This document shows, in pieces, positions 22,122 to 29,190 of a stretch of 30,669 nucleotides of DNA. The notes under the pieces were generated by a model. That model saw only the letters and a program-made list of their open reading frames with translations, ran no database searches and was not told the origin of the DNA. The stretch is taken from the IMG/VR virus record IMGVR_UViG_3300027608_000102, positions 1 to 30,669 of that record; one strand, written 5' to 3'. Source of the DNA: a virus. A program made the translations under genes and the position numbers. Within the stretch, counting starts at the first letter, position 1; the number at the start of each line of letters is the position of its first letter.

Positions 22122-22240
22122 TACCTGCCTCCATTCTTAATATAATCTACTACATTGTATGCTATAAGGGCAATGAATACCCCTACTGCTGTAGTCAATA
22201 CATCCCAAGCTGCCTCGATTAAGAATAGTTCACCGCTCAT
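22121..22240 (-). CDS. Tiny single-span membrane protein, 39 aa
   Basis: The 39-residue frame reads MSGELFLIEAAWDVL and then a hydrophobic segment TTAVGVFIALIAYNVV, ending DYIKNGGR. That is one membrane span with a charged tail. The ATG overlaps the upstream TGA as ATGA, AAGGAGG lies just upstream, and its stop overlaps the next ATG, so it is an integral member of the operon despite its length. Tiny membrane proteins of phages can be holin-like, inhibitors of host membrane enzymes, or superinfection-exclusion factors. None can be chosen here. Confidence 0.65.
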   Translation of the reverse strand: MSGELFLIEAAWDVLTTAVGVFIALIAYNVVDYIKNGGR

Positions 22241-22350
22241 TGGTTGTCCTCCTTCTTAACTATGGCTAGATAGATTACCACGACCCAGGCTGCTACCATA
22301 CCTGTGATAGCACCCATTAGAAAGCTGCTAGTTCCAAAGTCCTCACACAT
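22237..22350 (-). CDS. Tiny single-span membrane protein, 37 aa
   Basis: The 37-residue frame reads MCEDFGTSSFLMGAITGMVAAWVVVIYLAIVKKEDNQ. It has an acidic N-terminus, a hydrophobic span of about 20 residues (positions 11-30) and a KK-rich end. The ATG overlaps the previous gene's stop, and GGAGG lies eight bases upstream. Its last codons contain the AAGGAGG used by the next gene. The span and coupling argue for a real gene, and it forms a pair with the neighbouring 39-residue protein. Confidence 0.65.
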   Translation of the reverse strand: MCEDFGTSSFLMGAITGMVAAWVVVIYLAIVKKEDNQ

Positions 22351-22573
22351 TATCAACCTCCATATTAAGGTATCTTAACGCTTCATACTCGACTGCAATC
22401 TGCAGCCGCCGGTTAAGATCCCAGTCTAATAGGCGCTTAGGCGCCCAGTTGATCTGTTCACCCCTGAAGAACGCTTCCTTATGTAACGCACATAGTTTCT
22501 TATTACCTGATACTACTCTACTAAAAGGATAGAGACATAGGGTATGGTCATAGGCCATTGCTTCACATCTCAC
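22343..22573 (-). CDS. Hypothetical basic protein, 76 aa
   Basis: It begins MRCEAMAYDHTLCLYPFSRVV and has CALHKEAFFRGEQ further on. Two Cys with nearby His could make a small metal site of the C-x..-C-x2-H type. The end is helical (RRLQIAVEYEALRYLNME). The ribosome site is the GGAG in AAGAAGGAGATC upstream, at a longer than usual distance; ATG six codons inside is an alternative start. It overlaps the previous gene by eleven bases. Function is unknown. Confidence 0.6.
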   Translation of the reverse strand: MRCEAMAYDHTLCLYPFSRVVSGNKKLCALHKEAFFRGEQINWAPKRLLDWDLNRRLQIAVEYEALRYLNMEVDNV

Positions 22574-22748
22574 GCTTGATCTCCTTCTTCTTTGTTACAA
22601 TCTTCTCATAACTTGGTAGTTCTGATTCATTGAGGAACTCATTGAACAGGTCTAGGTATCCTACATCCTCGGTAATAGGTGCTGGATTCTTATGGTCACA
22701 GCAGTCGTTATAGTAACAAGCTGCACAACCACATACCTTACAGTCCAT
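22563..22748 (-). CDS. Cysteine-rich small protein, first gene of its unit
   Basis: From ATG 22748, with AAGGAG upstream, the 61-residue product begins MDCKVCGCAACYYNDCCDHK: seven Cys and a His in 20 residues, enough for one or two zinc sites. An acidic helical part (YLDLFNEFLNESELPSYEKIV) and a basic end follow. A longer frame from 22859 would run through the leader hairpins and is unlikely. Cys-rich early phage peptides are commonly host-interaction factors, but no specific role can be stated. Confidence 0.65.
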   Translation of the reverse strand: MDCKVCGCAACYYNDCCDHKNPAPITEDVGYLDLFNEFLNESELPSYEKIVTKKKEIKREM

Positions 22749-22775
22749 TGTCAACTCCTTATCTGCTATGCTGTC

Positions 22776-22788
22776 TACGGGGGAGTCA
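22776..22788 (-). promoter_or_regulatory. Leader element copy 2, TGACTCCCCCGTA
   Basis: This is the second copy of the 13-bp motif (one base differs). On the minus strand GGGGG upstream pairs with CCCCC (22794-22798 with 22779-22783, ten-base loop). The motif ends 27 bases before ATG 22748. Confidence 0.7.
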
Positions 22789-22809
22789 AGATACCCCCAG
22801 AAGGGAGCA

Positions 22810-22832
22810 CCCGTGAGCACGGGGTAATACCC
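22810..22832. repeat. Adjacent palindromes in the leader of the Cys-rich gene
   Basis: CCCGTG-AG-CACGGG at 22810-22823 and GGGTA-A-TACCC at 22822-22832 overlap by two bases. With the hairpin at 22779-22798 they make the leader highly structured. They may be protein-binding sites or RNA folds. Confidence 0.6.
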
Positions 22833-22888
22833 AACCTCCACCCTTGATACCCATCCCACCCCTTATCATTACCAACCATCCAACTACA

Positions 22889-22931
22889 AATGCGTTCGTA
22901 TCCAAGTCTAACGCATTCGTTAGGTACTACA
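22889..22931 (-). repeat. 19-bp inter-unit element copy 2 with inverted repeat
   Basis: The element TGTAGTACCTAACGAATGC (minus strand, 22931-22913) matches copy 1 at 17 of 19 bases. It partly overlaps a perfect inverted repeat AATGCGTT / AACGCATT (22889-22896 and 22910-22917). It lies directly past the GC-rich hairpin that ends the previous unit. Confidence 0.65.
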
Positions 22932-22940
22932 GTATACCCT

Positions 22941-22980
22941 TAGGGGGTTGGGGGAAGGGATTGCTCCCCTCCCCCCCCTA
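22941..22980 (-). terminator. GC-rich hairpin after the first leftward gene
   Basis: G-runs at 22943-22959 face C-runs at 22966-22978 around an ATTGCT loop, with outer TAGGGGG/CCCCCTA pairing. It begins right after the stop at 22982 on the minus strand. Termination or attenuation is likely; there is no U-tract. Confidence 0.7.
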
Positions 22981-22981
22981 C

Positions 22982-23311
22982 CTACTTGGCTACTGGGGTG
23001 ACTTCAGATGGGAAGACATAGGTCTTGCCCGTCTGTCGGTTGTAGGTGACCTCATCTGCGAGCACCTCTACCTCCTGCCACTGGAGTTCCTGCACCTTGG
23101 CAATGAGGTCACCAGTTGCGATGGCTGTCCAGTAGTTCTTTACTGATCCATCTGCCTTGCGCTCCTCAATCTGGAACACCAACTGTGGCTCTCCAGTGTT
23201 GGGGTTGTATCGCGTGCGCATAGACTCAAACGAGCCTGCGCGCACATTGCCCGCTGCGAGCGGGTGGTTATGGGTTCCCTGAATGAGAGCCCTGTTCATT
23301 CGTCCTTCCAT
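22982..23311 (-). CDS. Hypothetical beta-rich protein, first leftward gene
   Basis: From ATG 23311, preceded by AGGAAGGAAGG, it is 109 residues. The upstream ATG at 23338 lies inside the leader hairpin. The protein is strand-rich (LVFQIEERKADGSVKNYWTAIATG, QEVEVLADEVTYNRQTGKTYVFPSEV) with an N-terminal GTHNHPLAAGNVRAG. The pattern would suit an OB-like or small barrel fold, perhaps nucleic-acid binding, but no family is clear. As the promoter-proximal gene of the leftward arm, set apart by its own terminator, it is probably expressed early and at a high level. Confidence 0.65.
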   Translation of the reverse strand: MEGRMNRALIQGTHNHPLAAGNVRAGSFESMRTRYNPNTGEPQLVFQIEERKADGSVKNYWTAIATGDLIAKVQELQWQEVEVLADEVTYNRQTGKTYVFPSEVTPVAK

Positions 23312-23327
23312 CGGACACCTTCCTTCC

Positions 23328-23344
23328 TGCGGGATCAACCCGCA
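23328..23344 (-). promoter_or_regulatory. Hairpin just upstream of a ribosome site
   Basis: A perfect 6-bp stem TGCGGG/CCCGCA with a five-base loop lies directly before the AGGAAGGAAGG of the first leftward gene, and directly after leader element copy 3. It may protect the 5' end or modulate translation. Confidence 0.6.
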
Positions 23345-23346
23345 TA

Positions 23347-23359
23347 TACGAGGGAGTCA
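23347..23359 (-). promoter_or_regulatory. Leader element copy 3, TGACTCCCTCGTA
   Basis: On the minus strand GGGAG (23368-23364) pairs with CTCCC (23356-23352) around a seven-base loop. The motif ends 35 bases before ATG 23311, with the 6-bp hairpin and the ribosome site between them. Confidence 0.7.
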
Positions 23360-23438
23360 CTTGCTCCCCCACAAACACACAGCAAGATAGGGGGTCTCGC
23401 GTTCGTACTGTCAGATAGCCGAGGGGCTACGCGTCTTT

Positions 23439-23451
23439 TACGAGGGAGTCA
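23439..23451 (-). promoter_or_regulatory. Leader element copy 4, TGACTCCCTCGTA
   Basis: This is identical to copies 1 and 3 over 13 bases. It lies 92 bases upstream of copy 3 and forms the left edge of the large palindrome. Confidence 0.7.
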
Positions 23452-23496
23452 CTATTTTGCCAAAGGGGGTCCCCCTATGGCTTTATAGTGACCCCC
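23444..23496. repeat. 53-bp interrupted palindrome
   Basis: The palindrome is centred on T23470. Outer arms GGGAGTCACTAT / ATAGTGACCCCC have one mismatch. A symmetric TTT/TTT gap follows, then GCCA/TGGC, an A/A mismatch, and AGGGGG/CCCCCT around a single T. About 21 of 26 positions pair. It could extrude as a cruciform or form a long RNA hairpin. Confidence 0.85.
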
Positions 23497-23508
23497 GTAC
23501 GGCGGGGG
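23492..23508. repeat. Hairpin overlapping the large palindrome
   Basis: A perfect CCCCCG/CGGGGG stem with loop TACGG. Its CCCCC (23492-23496) is also the right edge of the 53-bp palindrome, so the two folds exclude each other, as in an attenuator. Confidence 0.75.
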
Positions 23509-23586
23509 ATTACCCGGCCTGCCCGGAGCTGACACACCCATCTGATAAGGAAACTTAAGAATAAGAAACCTTAATGTGCCCTGCGC

Positions 23587-23606
23587 TTGACATGGGTGGA
23601 TATAAT
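23587..23606 (+). promoter_or_regulatory. Promoter-like element A: TTGACA-N8-TATAAT
   Basis: TTGACA at 23587-23592 and TATAAT at 23601-23606 are separated by only eight bases, too short for ordinary sigma70 use. The arrangement TTGACA-N4-TGGATATAA recurs at 29579. It lies 88 bases before the giant gene and points at it. Confidence 0.65.
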
Positions 23607-23607
23607 T

Positions 23608-23683
23608 AGAGGGTAATAAATATACCCTCTTAGATCTCGGTTCTAAAGGTTATAAATAGAGAGTCTAGACCCTCTTAGAGGGT
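23608..23683 (+). repeat. CCCTCTTAGA repeats and dyads in the giant gene leader
   Basis: AGAGGGTA (23608-23615) faces TACCCTCT (23623-23630). The 11-mer ACCCTCTTAGA occurs at 23624-23634 and 23669-23679, the second within the perfect dyad ACCCTC-TTA-GAGGGT (23669-23683). They lie between the promoter-like element and ATG 23695, where a repressor or a translational control fold would act. Confidence 0.75.
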
Positions 23684-23694
23684 GCAAGGGGACG

Positions 23695-26600
23695 ATGGAT
23701 CAGAAAGACCTGCTAGCGAAGCTCCGCGAGGTGAACGAACAGATTGACGTTCAGCTCGAGGGGAAGGCGCCCTCGAAGCCCCAGACTCCAACACCAGCTG
23801 CTCCCGCGCCCGATCAGACCCCAGCTGCTGTCGCCCCCTCCGCTCCGGCAGCTGGGGCACTAACTGGAGTAGACCCTGAGGCCATCGCCAAGATCGCTCC
23901 TTCAGCTGGGGCGCCAACTCCTCAGCCAACGTCAGGTATCTACGAGGTATCGTCTGTAGGTGATTCCAGGTTCTCTGCCCTAAACGCAGTACTCTCAGAC
24001 GGCATGACAATCGAAGAGAAGTACAACATGGAGATCAAGGGATACATCGATCAGATTGGCGAGGCGGAATACGCCAAGGCCATGACGATGAAGCCACGAG
24101 CTAGGTACGATATCCTGGTTCGGCCATTCAAGAGCAAGGACCCAATCAACGGAAAGTCAATGGAGCAGGCGGTCATTGAGTATGACCTTCTATGGGAGCA
24201 GTGGGCAACAGAAAACCCAGATCTTATTGACGACCTGGCAAAGAAGTCAGCCGGCAAAAGACTTAACGACAAGTTTGCAACTAAGCCAGGCAGGCCGTCC
24301 CAGGCACGATCCCTAGAGAAGATCCTTGCCAAGCGCGCTACAAGCCCCGATATGGCCCAGGGTGGGGCCCAGACACCACCTCCAGGGGAAACTCCTGCCA
24401 GCGTGGCTCCTAGGGCCATTTCCAAGCCATCTGGAAGGGCACTGGTGCCCCAGGAAATCCTTGCCACCCCAGAAGCCAGGGCAGAGGGACTAGACGCTAA
24501 CGGATTCATCAACGACGGGAACACACCACTTCCTGGGCAGATCCCAGCCTATGATTCCTGGATAGCCAAGCAGCCAGAACCGCAGCTAGCCCCCGAAAAA
24601 ATGACAACGGCGGCTACCCCCGTAGAACCTACCAGCCCACGAACGTGGGGCAGCGTCGCCAAGCGGGCGCGAGGTGAGCGGGGCGATATCCCGGACACCA
24701 CCATCGACAGGAAGATCAAGAAGGCGGTACGCGAGTTCCAGTCTGAGCCGCACACCCTGTACGACCGGGTGTACGATCTCTACGTGCGAGCAGTGGACCG
24801 TGGAACTGGCCGACTGACAAGCGAAAAATTCAAGGCGTTTGATTCGGTAACCGATCCGCAGCACCAGAACCGTGGGCGCCAGGCGGTGCGAGCATCGCTG
24901 CTCCCGCTGATGCTGAACTACGTGAAGCCAACAGAGGACACGCCGGATATGAAGGCGCTCCGAAGGGAGTTCTATTCAATCCTTGGAGAAGCTGGTGGCG
25001 TTGATGAGCAAACCCTTACATTCGACAATCTAAGGTTTAGCAAGGACCCAATTGAGGCTGAGGGCATGAATGCTGCATTGGCCGCTGAAAGGCTTCGGAG
25101 CTCCCTCAATTCGGTAGAGGATCTCTACGGGCAGAGCAGGCTTCGCGCACTCCTACATCCGGATCATGCCCAGATCGTAGGGTACCTTGCCCGTGAAATC
25201 GAGGCAACGGCGACCGAGCTGGTAGACGGGACAAGGGCAGAGTTCAACCCGGCCGGGGCGGAGACGTATATCCAGAGCAAGGCGACAGAGAAGAACCGAG
25301 CTCTTCTAACCCCAGCAGATCTTGAGCTTCTTGGCATTACCGACGTAACGGCCGCAGACATCCACGAGATGACAACGGTGAATGGCGTAGAGCTGACGGC
25401 GAACCAGATCGCACGGTACCGAAGCGAAGCCTCACGAGGGACCAGACGATATGCTCTAGATGTTGCCGGGATCATCGACCCACGCTGGCAAGACGTAGAC
25501 GAGCGGGGGCTGGACTTGCAGGAAGCATTCCAGAACGACAAGCACCCTACCGCCGACACGTCGGCTGGCGTGTCCTTCCACGTAACCTCCGACGCAACCC
25601 CAGGGAAGAACCGTAATATCATCAACGAGATTAAGGCAACCAAGGCAATGCGGGCATTCATGGTGGCTGAACTGGGAGAGCAGGTCGACATCCCTGGGCG
25701 AATTAGAGGGATGGCCATAGCGGCGGACCCATCGCTTCGAATTGCTAAAGACGCAACTAGCGTAGACAACAACCCGACTATTCGACTTAACCGAAGCATG
25801 CCGTACACACGCGACAGCGCTGTAGTCTATGACATGGCAGATAAGATCAGGGGGGAGCTCGCGTCACGACAGCTGGTGATGGTGCGAATGGGTACCGCCG
25901 ACGCTCGTGGGCAGGGTACCGTGGTTACAAGCGACAACAAGATCCACTACCTTGACGACGTATTCGTAATATTCGACGCAAGCGACGGTGCCGCAAAAGA
26001 CCTTTCCATCAAGACTGGAGGCTCGGTAAGCCAACCGTTCCGAGTCGGGGAAGAGATCAGGTACCCAGGCGGAGTGAAGGCCGGAGACTACGACGGAATC
26101 AAGTTCGACGTAGACCCGGTTGTCAACCAAGCGGTGATGCACACGATACCTCTACGCAAGACGTGGGGATCGGAGTTCAGGCTGGCCTACGTCCCGGCGA
26201 ACCTTGCCGAAGGGATGGAAAGCAAGCCAGTTGTAGATGACAATATCCGACCATCTCAATTTGGCCCTGCCAAGGACGCGATTCTAACCCACATTATTGC
26301 AGACCGTGGCATGTACCCAGATCAGGGAACTATGGCCGACGGGTACATTTACGGAGATGCATACGGGGACTTTGGACCAATATACAGCGAGGTTGAGAAG
26401 AACGAAGAGCAGGTACGAAGGCTTACCCCAGGCGAGGAAGAGGCCGCTTACCGAACGATGCGAACTATGGAAGACGAACAAATTGCCGGCGTAAGAGCTT
26501 CAGACGCAACCAGACCACAGCCGGAAGAGATTGAGGCGATGGGCAAGTTGCGAGAAACTGGCGGACAAGAAATGGAAACGGTCCGGAGGGACCTGACCCC

Positions 26601-29190
26601 AGAAGTCGAAGATAAGTCACAAAAGATCTTCGACGTTAAAGTTCGCCCAAAGGCACGGTACGATGCTGGCAACATCTACGCAGAGATGGACAACTCTCCG
26701 GCGTCACGAATTCCAAACGTCACAAAGGAGAACCCGTTCCGCGCACTCCGAAACCCAGACACTGTGGAGTTCGATCAGCCATCCCCAGAGGAGACGAAGC
26801 AGTTTAAGAAAATCGTTGGCGACATGATGTTCACGCTTCGCTACCTTTCGAATAAGAGCAACTGGTACTCCCCAAGGCTTAAGAGCGAAAAAATTACCAG
26901 CGCAATGCGAGAAGCAAATCTAAATCTTGATGGCACCAAGGAGATCCTGAGCATCATCAAGCCCATGGTCGGAGTCTTGGATGCAGAGGGGTTAGCCGAT
27001 GCAGAGGTAGAGTCTGTTTACCGAAAGAGGATTATCCCGTACTTTGCCGGGCTGGGGCTCGACGAGGAGTTCGCCAAGACCAGGCTCACAAAGCTCCCGG
27101 CACAGACCCCATTGCGATCAAGCGGCCGAGACGGAGCTGACATGTTCCTCCCAAAGCTACCTCCAACAGGGAACCAGCGCGTTGACGACATGGACGCTTT
27201 TGCTTACGAGCTCTACAAGGAGATCTCACGAGAAGACGCCCTCGCTAGAGCCGACGTTTCCGTTGACGAAGCTGCCACAGCAAAGCCTCAGGATGCAGTT
27301 GCCAGGGCAACTCTTAACTCAATTAAAGAAGCCATCGAGAGGAGAATACCAGCAGGTAAGAAGCGAGTTCTTGCCCAGGAGCTCCTCATCCACAACCTAA
27401 ACATTGAAGACGTAAAGAACGCTGCGAAGCCAGCGAACTTCTCCGGAACAGACGGAGAGTGGGTAAAGTACGTTTACAAAAACGGGTACGAAGTAATAGA
27501 CATAATCCGAGAGGAGGGCTTGTCTGCCAGGGGGACTGCGGCAAAGATAGAAGGCGTAACCAAGCTTTCTAAGTCATCAGGCCTTTCTAGGAAGCTTACC
27601 CCTCAAGACCGGGCTATTGGTATTGCCAAGGCATACGACTACTACACGGCACACGTTGCCGCCGACCTAGACGGTGACTCGGTTATAAAGGTGATGAACA
27701 CTGCCCTGTTTGGAGACGAGATGCAGTCTGTTATCGGCAGAAGTTTCTCAGAAACCAAATCTATCCTAATGAACGACGCCTTCGTAAACCTGGAAACAGG
27801 GGAGATCCTTAAGCCTAACGTAAGGGGCGACGGAATGAGGATGGTAAGCGATATTGAGATTAAGAACATGGCAAACCGTGCTGGTAGCGACATATACCCC
27901 TACACCCAGTTCGCCAGGAACAACGACCTTAAGTTTGCATACGACGCAAAAACTGGCGACATATGGCTTGTGAAGGTAAAGTCCTTCGATAAGACGGGTA
28001 AAATTACTGACATCGACAGCGAATGGAGCCCTAGAGGGTCATCAGAGTTTGCCCCGACTGCGGAAGAAGCGTCAGAAGAGCTGCGCAGGAACGGCGGATC
28101 AGACCTATTCGACGTTGTCCCAGTAGAAGAGGGCCGGTCTTGGATCTTAAAGGCGAAGAAAGACGGACAGTACGGAGGCCTTATGTCCACACTCTTCCCT
28201 CCAAACGTAGAAAGCAATCGAAAGATGCGCAATACGAACATGAGAAAAGCGCTTGACGCTGGGATCCAGGTGAATTTTGTAAGGCGAGCACTCGCCAAGA
28301 TGGACTCTGCTGGAGTAGAGATCGACTTAGACCGAAATACTGTGGATGTCCGTGAGGCAATCAAGGGAGACAAGATCGGGCCGTTTACCTACAAGCCAGG
28401 AATCCGTCCAGAGTATACGTTTAGGATTGGGGACCCGAACTTTGGGATTAGGCAGAGAATCGCTGAGGTTGCGGAGACGCAGCTAGTGGCAGAGGAGGCT
28501 CAGAAACCCCTAGTCGACCCACAGCTTGAGGCCGCCAGGGAGGCGGGGAGAATCCCGAGCCTGCAGGGGGAGCGATCACCAGAAACTGGACGTCTTGAAG
28601 AGGTTTCGTTCCGGCCAACTGGGACACGGCGCCTGACACTTACCCCAAGCGAGAAGGCGCTCATGCAGAGAATACGCACAAACGGCAGGCTTGGAGGACT
28701 TTTCGGCCTGGCGGGGGCCATCGGTGGGACGGGAGTAAACATCCTGAGCTCGGGAGCAAAGACACAGGAGGAGATAGCCTCAGTCGCCGGGCCATCGGCA
28801 GCCATCGAGGCGGCGGGCCTCATCAACCCAGCGCTAGGCGCTGCAGCTAACTTCGGGTGGACGGCAGCAAATCGTGGTGATATGCTACGAGCCCTTGTGA
28901 ACTTCGTTGGATCGGTCGGCGGGGGTATCCTGGGTGGCGCAGCAGGCACAATTGGAGGCCCACTAGGGTCCTTTGCTGGTGGTTTCGCAGGCAGTACGCT
29001 TGGGGCTACGGTAACGGATTCTATCTACTCGTCGATTGCCGGAAGCGACGGGACAACCCCAGCAGAAGTGTCATACGCCCCAGTCAACCCAGCTACGAGC
29101 GTGCCTATGGGGGCAACACCACCAACCGCGTCCCTAAGGAAGAACCTGGAAGAAGATCCACTTAAGAGACTGAAGGAGGAGTACAGATGA
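23695..29190 (+). CDS. Giant multidomain protein, 1831 aa, with DLDGD motif
   Basis: Function is not established. The N-terminus is Pro/Ala-rich and disordered (residues 20-80). A domain near residues 125-225 (RPFKSKDPINGKSMEQAVIEY, then NPDLIDDLAKKSAGKRL and PSQARSLEKILA) has the outline of DUF4326-like phage domains without their Cys/His. The middle is charged and mixed. Residues 1324-1328 are DLDGD in YYTAHVAADLDGDSVIKVMN. This resembles the metal-binding DxDGD of double-psi-barrel RNA polymerases, but also EF-hand or dockerin loops. The C-terminus (about 1664-1785) is Gly/Ala-rich and hydrophobic (LFGLAGAIGGTG, VGSVGGGILGGAAGTIGGPLG), membrane-active in appearance like the patch in the other giant protein. 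It is probably an injected virion protein or a polyvalent protein. AAGGGG precedes ATG. Confidence 0.65.
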   Translation: MDQKDLLAKLREVNEQIDVQLEGKAPSKPQTPTPAAPAPDQTPAAVAPSAPAAGALTGVDPEAIAKIAPSAGAPTPQPTSGIYEVSSVGDSRFSALNAVLSDGMTIEEKYNMEIKGYIDQIGEAEYAKAMTMKPRARYDILVRPFKSKDPINGKSMEQAVIEYDLLWEQWATENPDLIDDLAKKSAGKRLNDKFATKPGRPSQARSLEKILAKRATSPDMAQGGAQTPPPGETPASVAPRAISKPSGRALVPQEILATPEARAEGLDANGFINDGNTPLPGQIPAYDSWIAKQPEPQLAPEKMTTAATPVEPTSPRTWGSVAKRARGERGDIPDTTIDRKIKKAVREFQSEPHTLYDRVYDLYVRAVDRGTGRLTSEKFKAFDSVTDPQHQNRGRQAVRASLLPLMLNYVKPTEDTPDMKALRREFYSILGEAGGVDEQTLTFDNLRFSKDPIEAEGMNAALAAERLRSSLNSVEDLYGQSRLRALLHPDHAQIVGYLAREIEATATELVDGTRAEFNPAGAETYIQSKATEKNRALLTPADLELLGITDVTAADIHEMTTVNGVELTANQIARYRSEASRGTRRYALDVAGIIDPRWQDVDERGLDLQEAFQNDKHPTADTSAGVSFHVTSDATPGKNRNIINEIKATKAMRAFMVAELGEQVDIPGRIRGMAIAADPSLRIAKDATSVDNNPTIRLNRSMPYTRDSAVVYDMADKIRGELASRQLVMVRMGTADARGQGTVVTSDNKIHYLDDVFVIFDASDGAAKDLSIKTGGSVSQPFRVGEEIRYPGGVKAGDYDGIKFDVDPVVNQAVMHTIPLRKTWGSEFRLAYVPANLAEGMESKPVVDDNIRPSQFGPAKDAILTHIIADRGMYPDQGTMADGYIYGDAYGDFGPIYSEVEKNEEQVRRLTPGEEEAAYRTMRTMEDEQIAGVRASDATRPQPEEIEAMGKLRETGGQEMETVRRDLTPEVEDKSQKIFDVKVRPKARYDAGNIYAEMDNSPASRIPNVTKENPFRALRNPDTVEFDQPSPEETKQFKKIVGDMMFTLRYLSNKSNWYSPRLKSEKITSAMREANLNLDGTKEILSIIKPMVGVLDAEGLADAEVESVYRKRIIPYFAGLGLDEEFAKTRLTKLPAQTPLRSSGRDGADMFLPKLPPTGNQRVDDMDAFAYELYKEISREDALARADVSVDEAATAKPQDAVARATLNSIKEAIERRIPAGKKRVLAQELLIHNLNIEDVKNAAKPANFSGTDGEWVKYVYKNGYEVIDIIREEGLSARGTAAKIEGVTKLSKSSGLSRKLTPQDRAIGIAKAYDYYTAHVAADLDGDSVIKVMNTALFGDEMQSVIGRSFSETKSILMNDAFVNLETGEILKPNVRGDGMRMVSDIEIKNMANRAGSDIYPYTQFARNNDLKFAYDAKTGDIWLVKVKSFDKTGKITDIDSEWSPRGSSEFAPTAEEASEELRRNGGSDLFDVVPVEEGRSWILKAKKDGQYGGLMSTLFPPNVESNRKMRNTNMRKALDAGIQVNFVRRALAKMDSAGVEIDLDRNTVDVREAIKGDKIGPFTYKPGIRPEYTFRIGDPNFGIRQRIAEVAETQLVAEEAQKPLVDPQLEAAREAGRIPSLQGERSPETGRLEEVSFRPTGTRRLTLTPSEKALMQRIRTNGRLGGLFGLAGAIGGTGVNILSSGAKTQEEIASVAGPSAAIEAAGLINPALGAAANFGWTAANRGDMLRALVNFVGSVGGGILGGAAGTIGGPLGSFAGGFAGSTLGATVTDSIYSSIAGSDGTTPAEVSYAPVNPATSVPMGATPPTASLRKNLEEDPLKRLKEEYR

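Larger units (their letters stand above)
23312..23694. other. Divergent control region without genes
   Basis: About 380 bases between the leftward and rightward arms hold no credible gene. They hold two copies of the leader motif, a 53-bp palindrome, an overlapping hairpin, a small TAGCC/GGCTA stem at 23416-23429, a rightward promoter-like element and repeated CCCTCTTAGA units. Its location between divergent arms and its density of dyad symmetry suit a replication origin or a transcription control centre; neither is proven. Confidence 0.7.

Noticed and set aside
22749-22859. Longer N-terminus (98 codons in all) for the Cys-rich protein, and a 34-codon frame in the same leader
   Set aside because: Both cross the conserved leader hairpins. 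The ATG at 22748 has the better ribosome site, and the 34-codon frame has none.
23651-23656. TATAAA as the -10 box of the giant gene promoter
   Set aside because: No -35-like sequence lies 16-18 bases upstream; the element at 23587 is recurrent and better supported.
23695-29190. Tape-measure protein
   Set aside because: It lacks long heptad-rich or periodic coiled segments and lies far from tail-tube genes; charged globular segments and a terminal hydrophobic region fit poorly.
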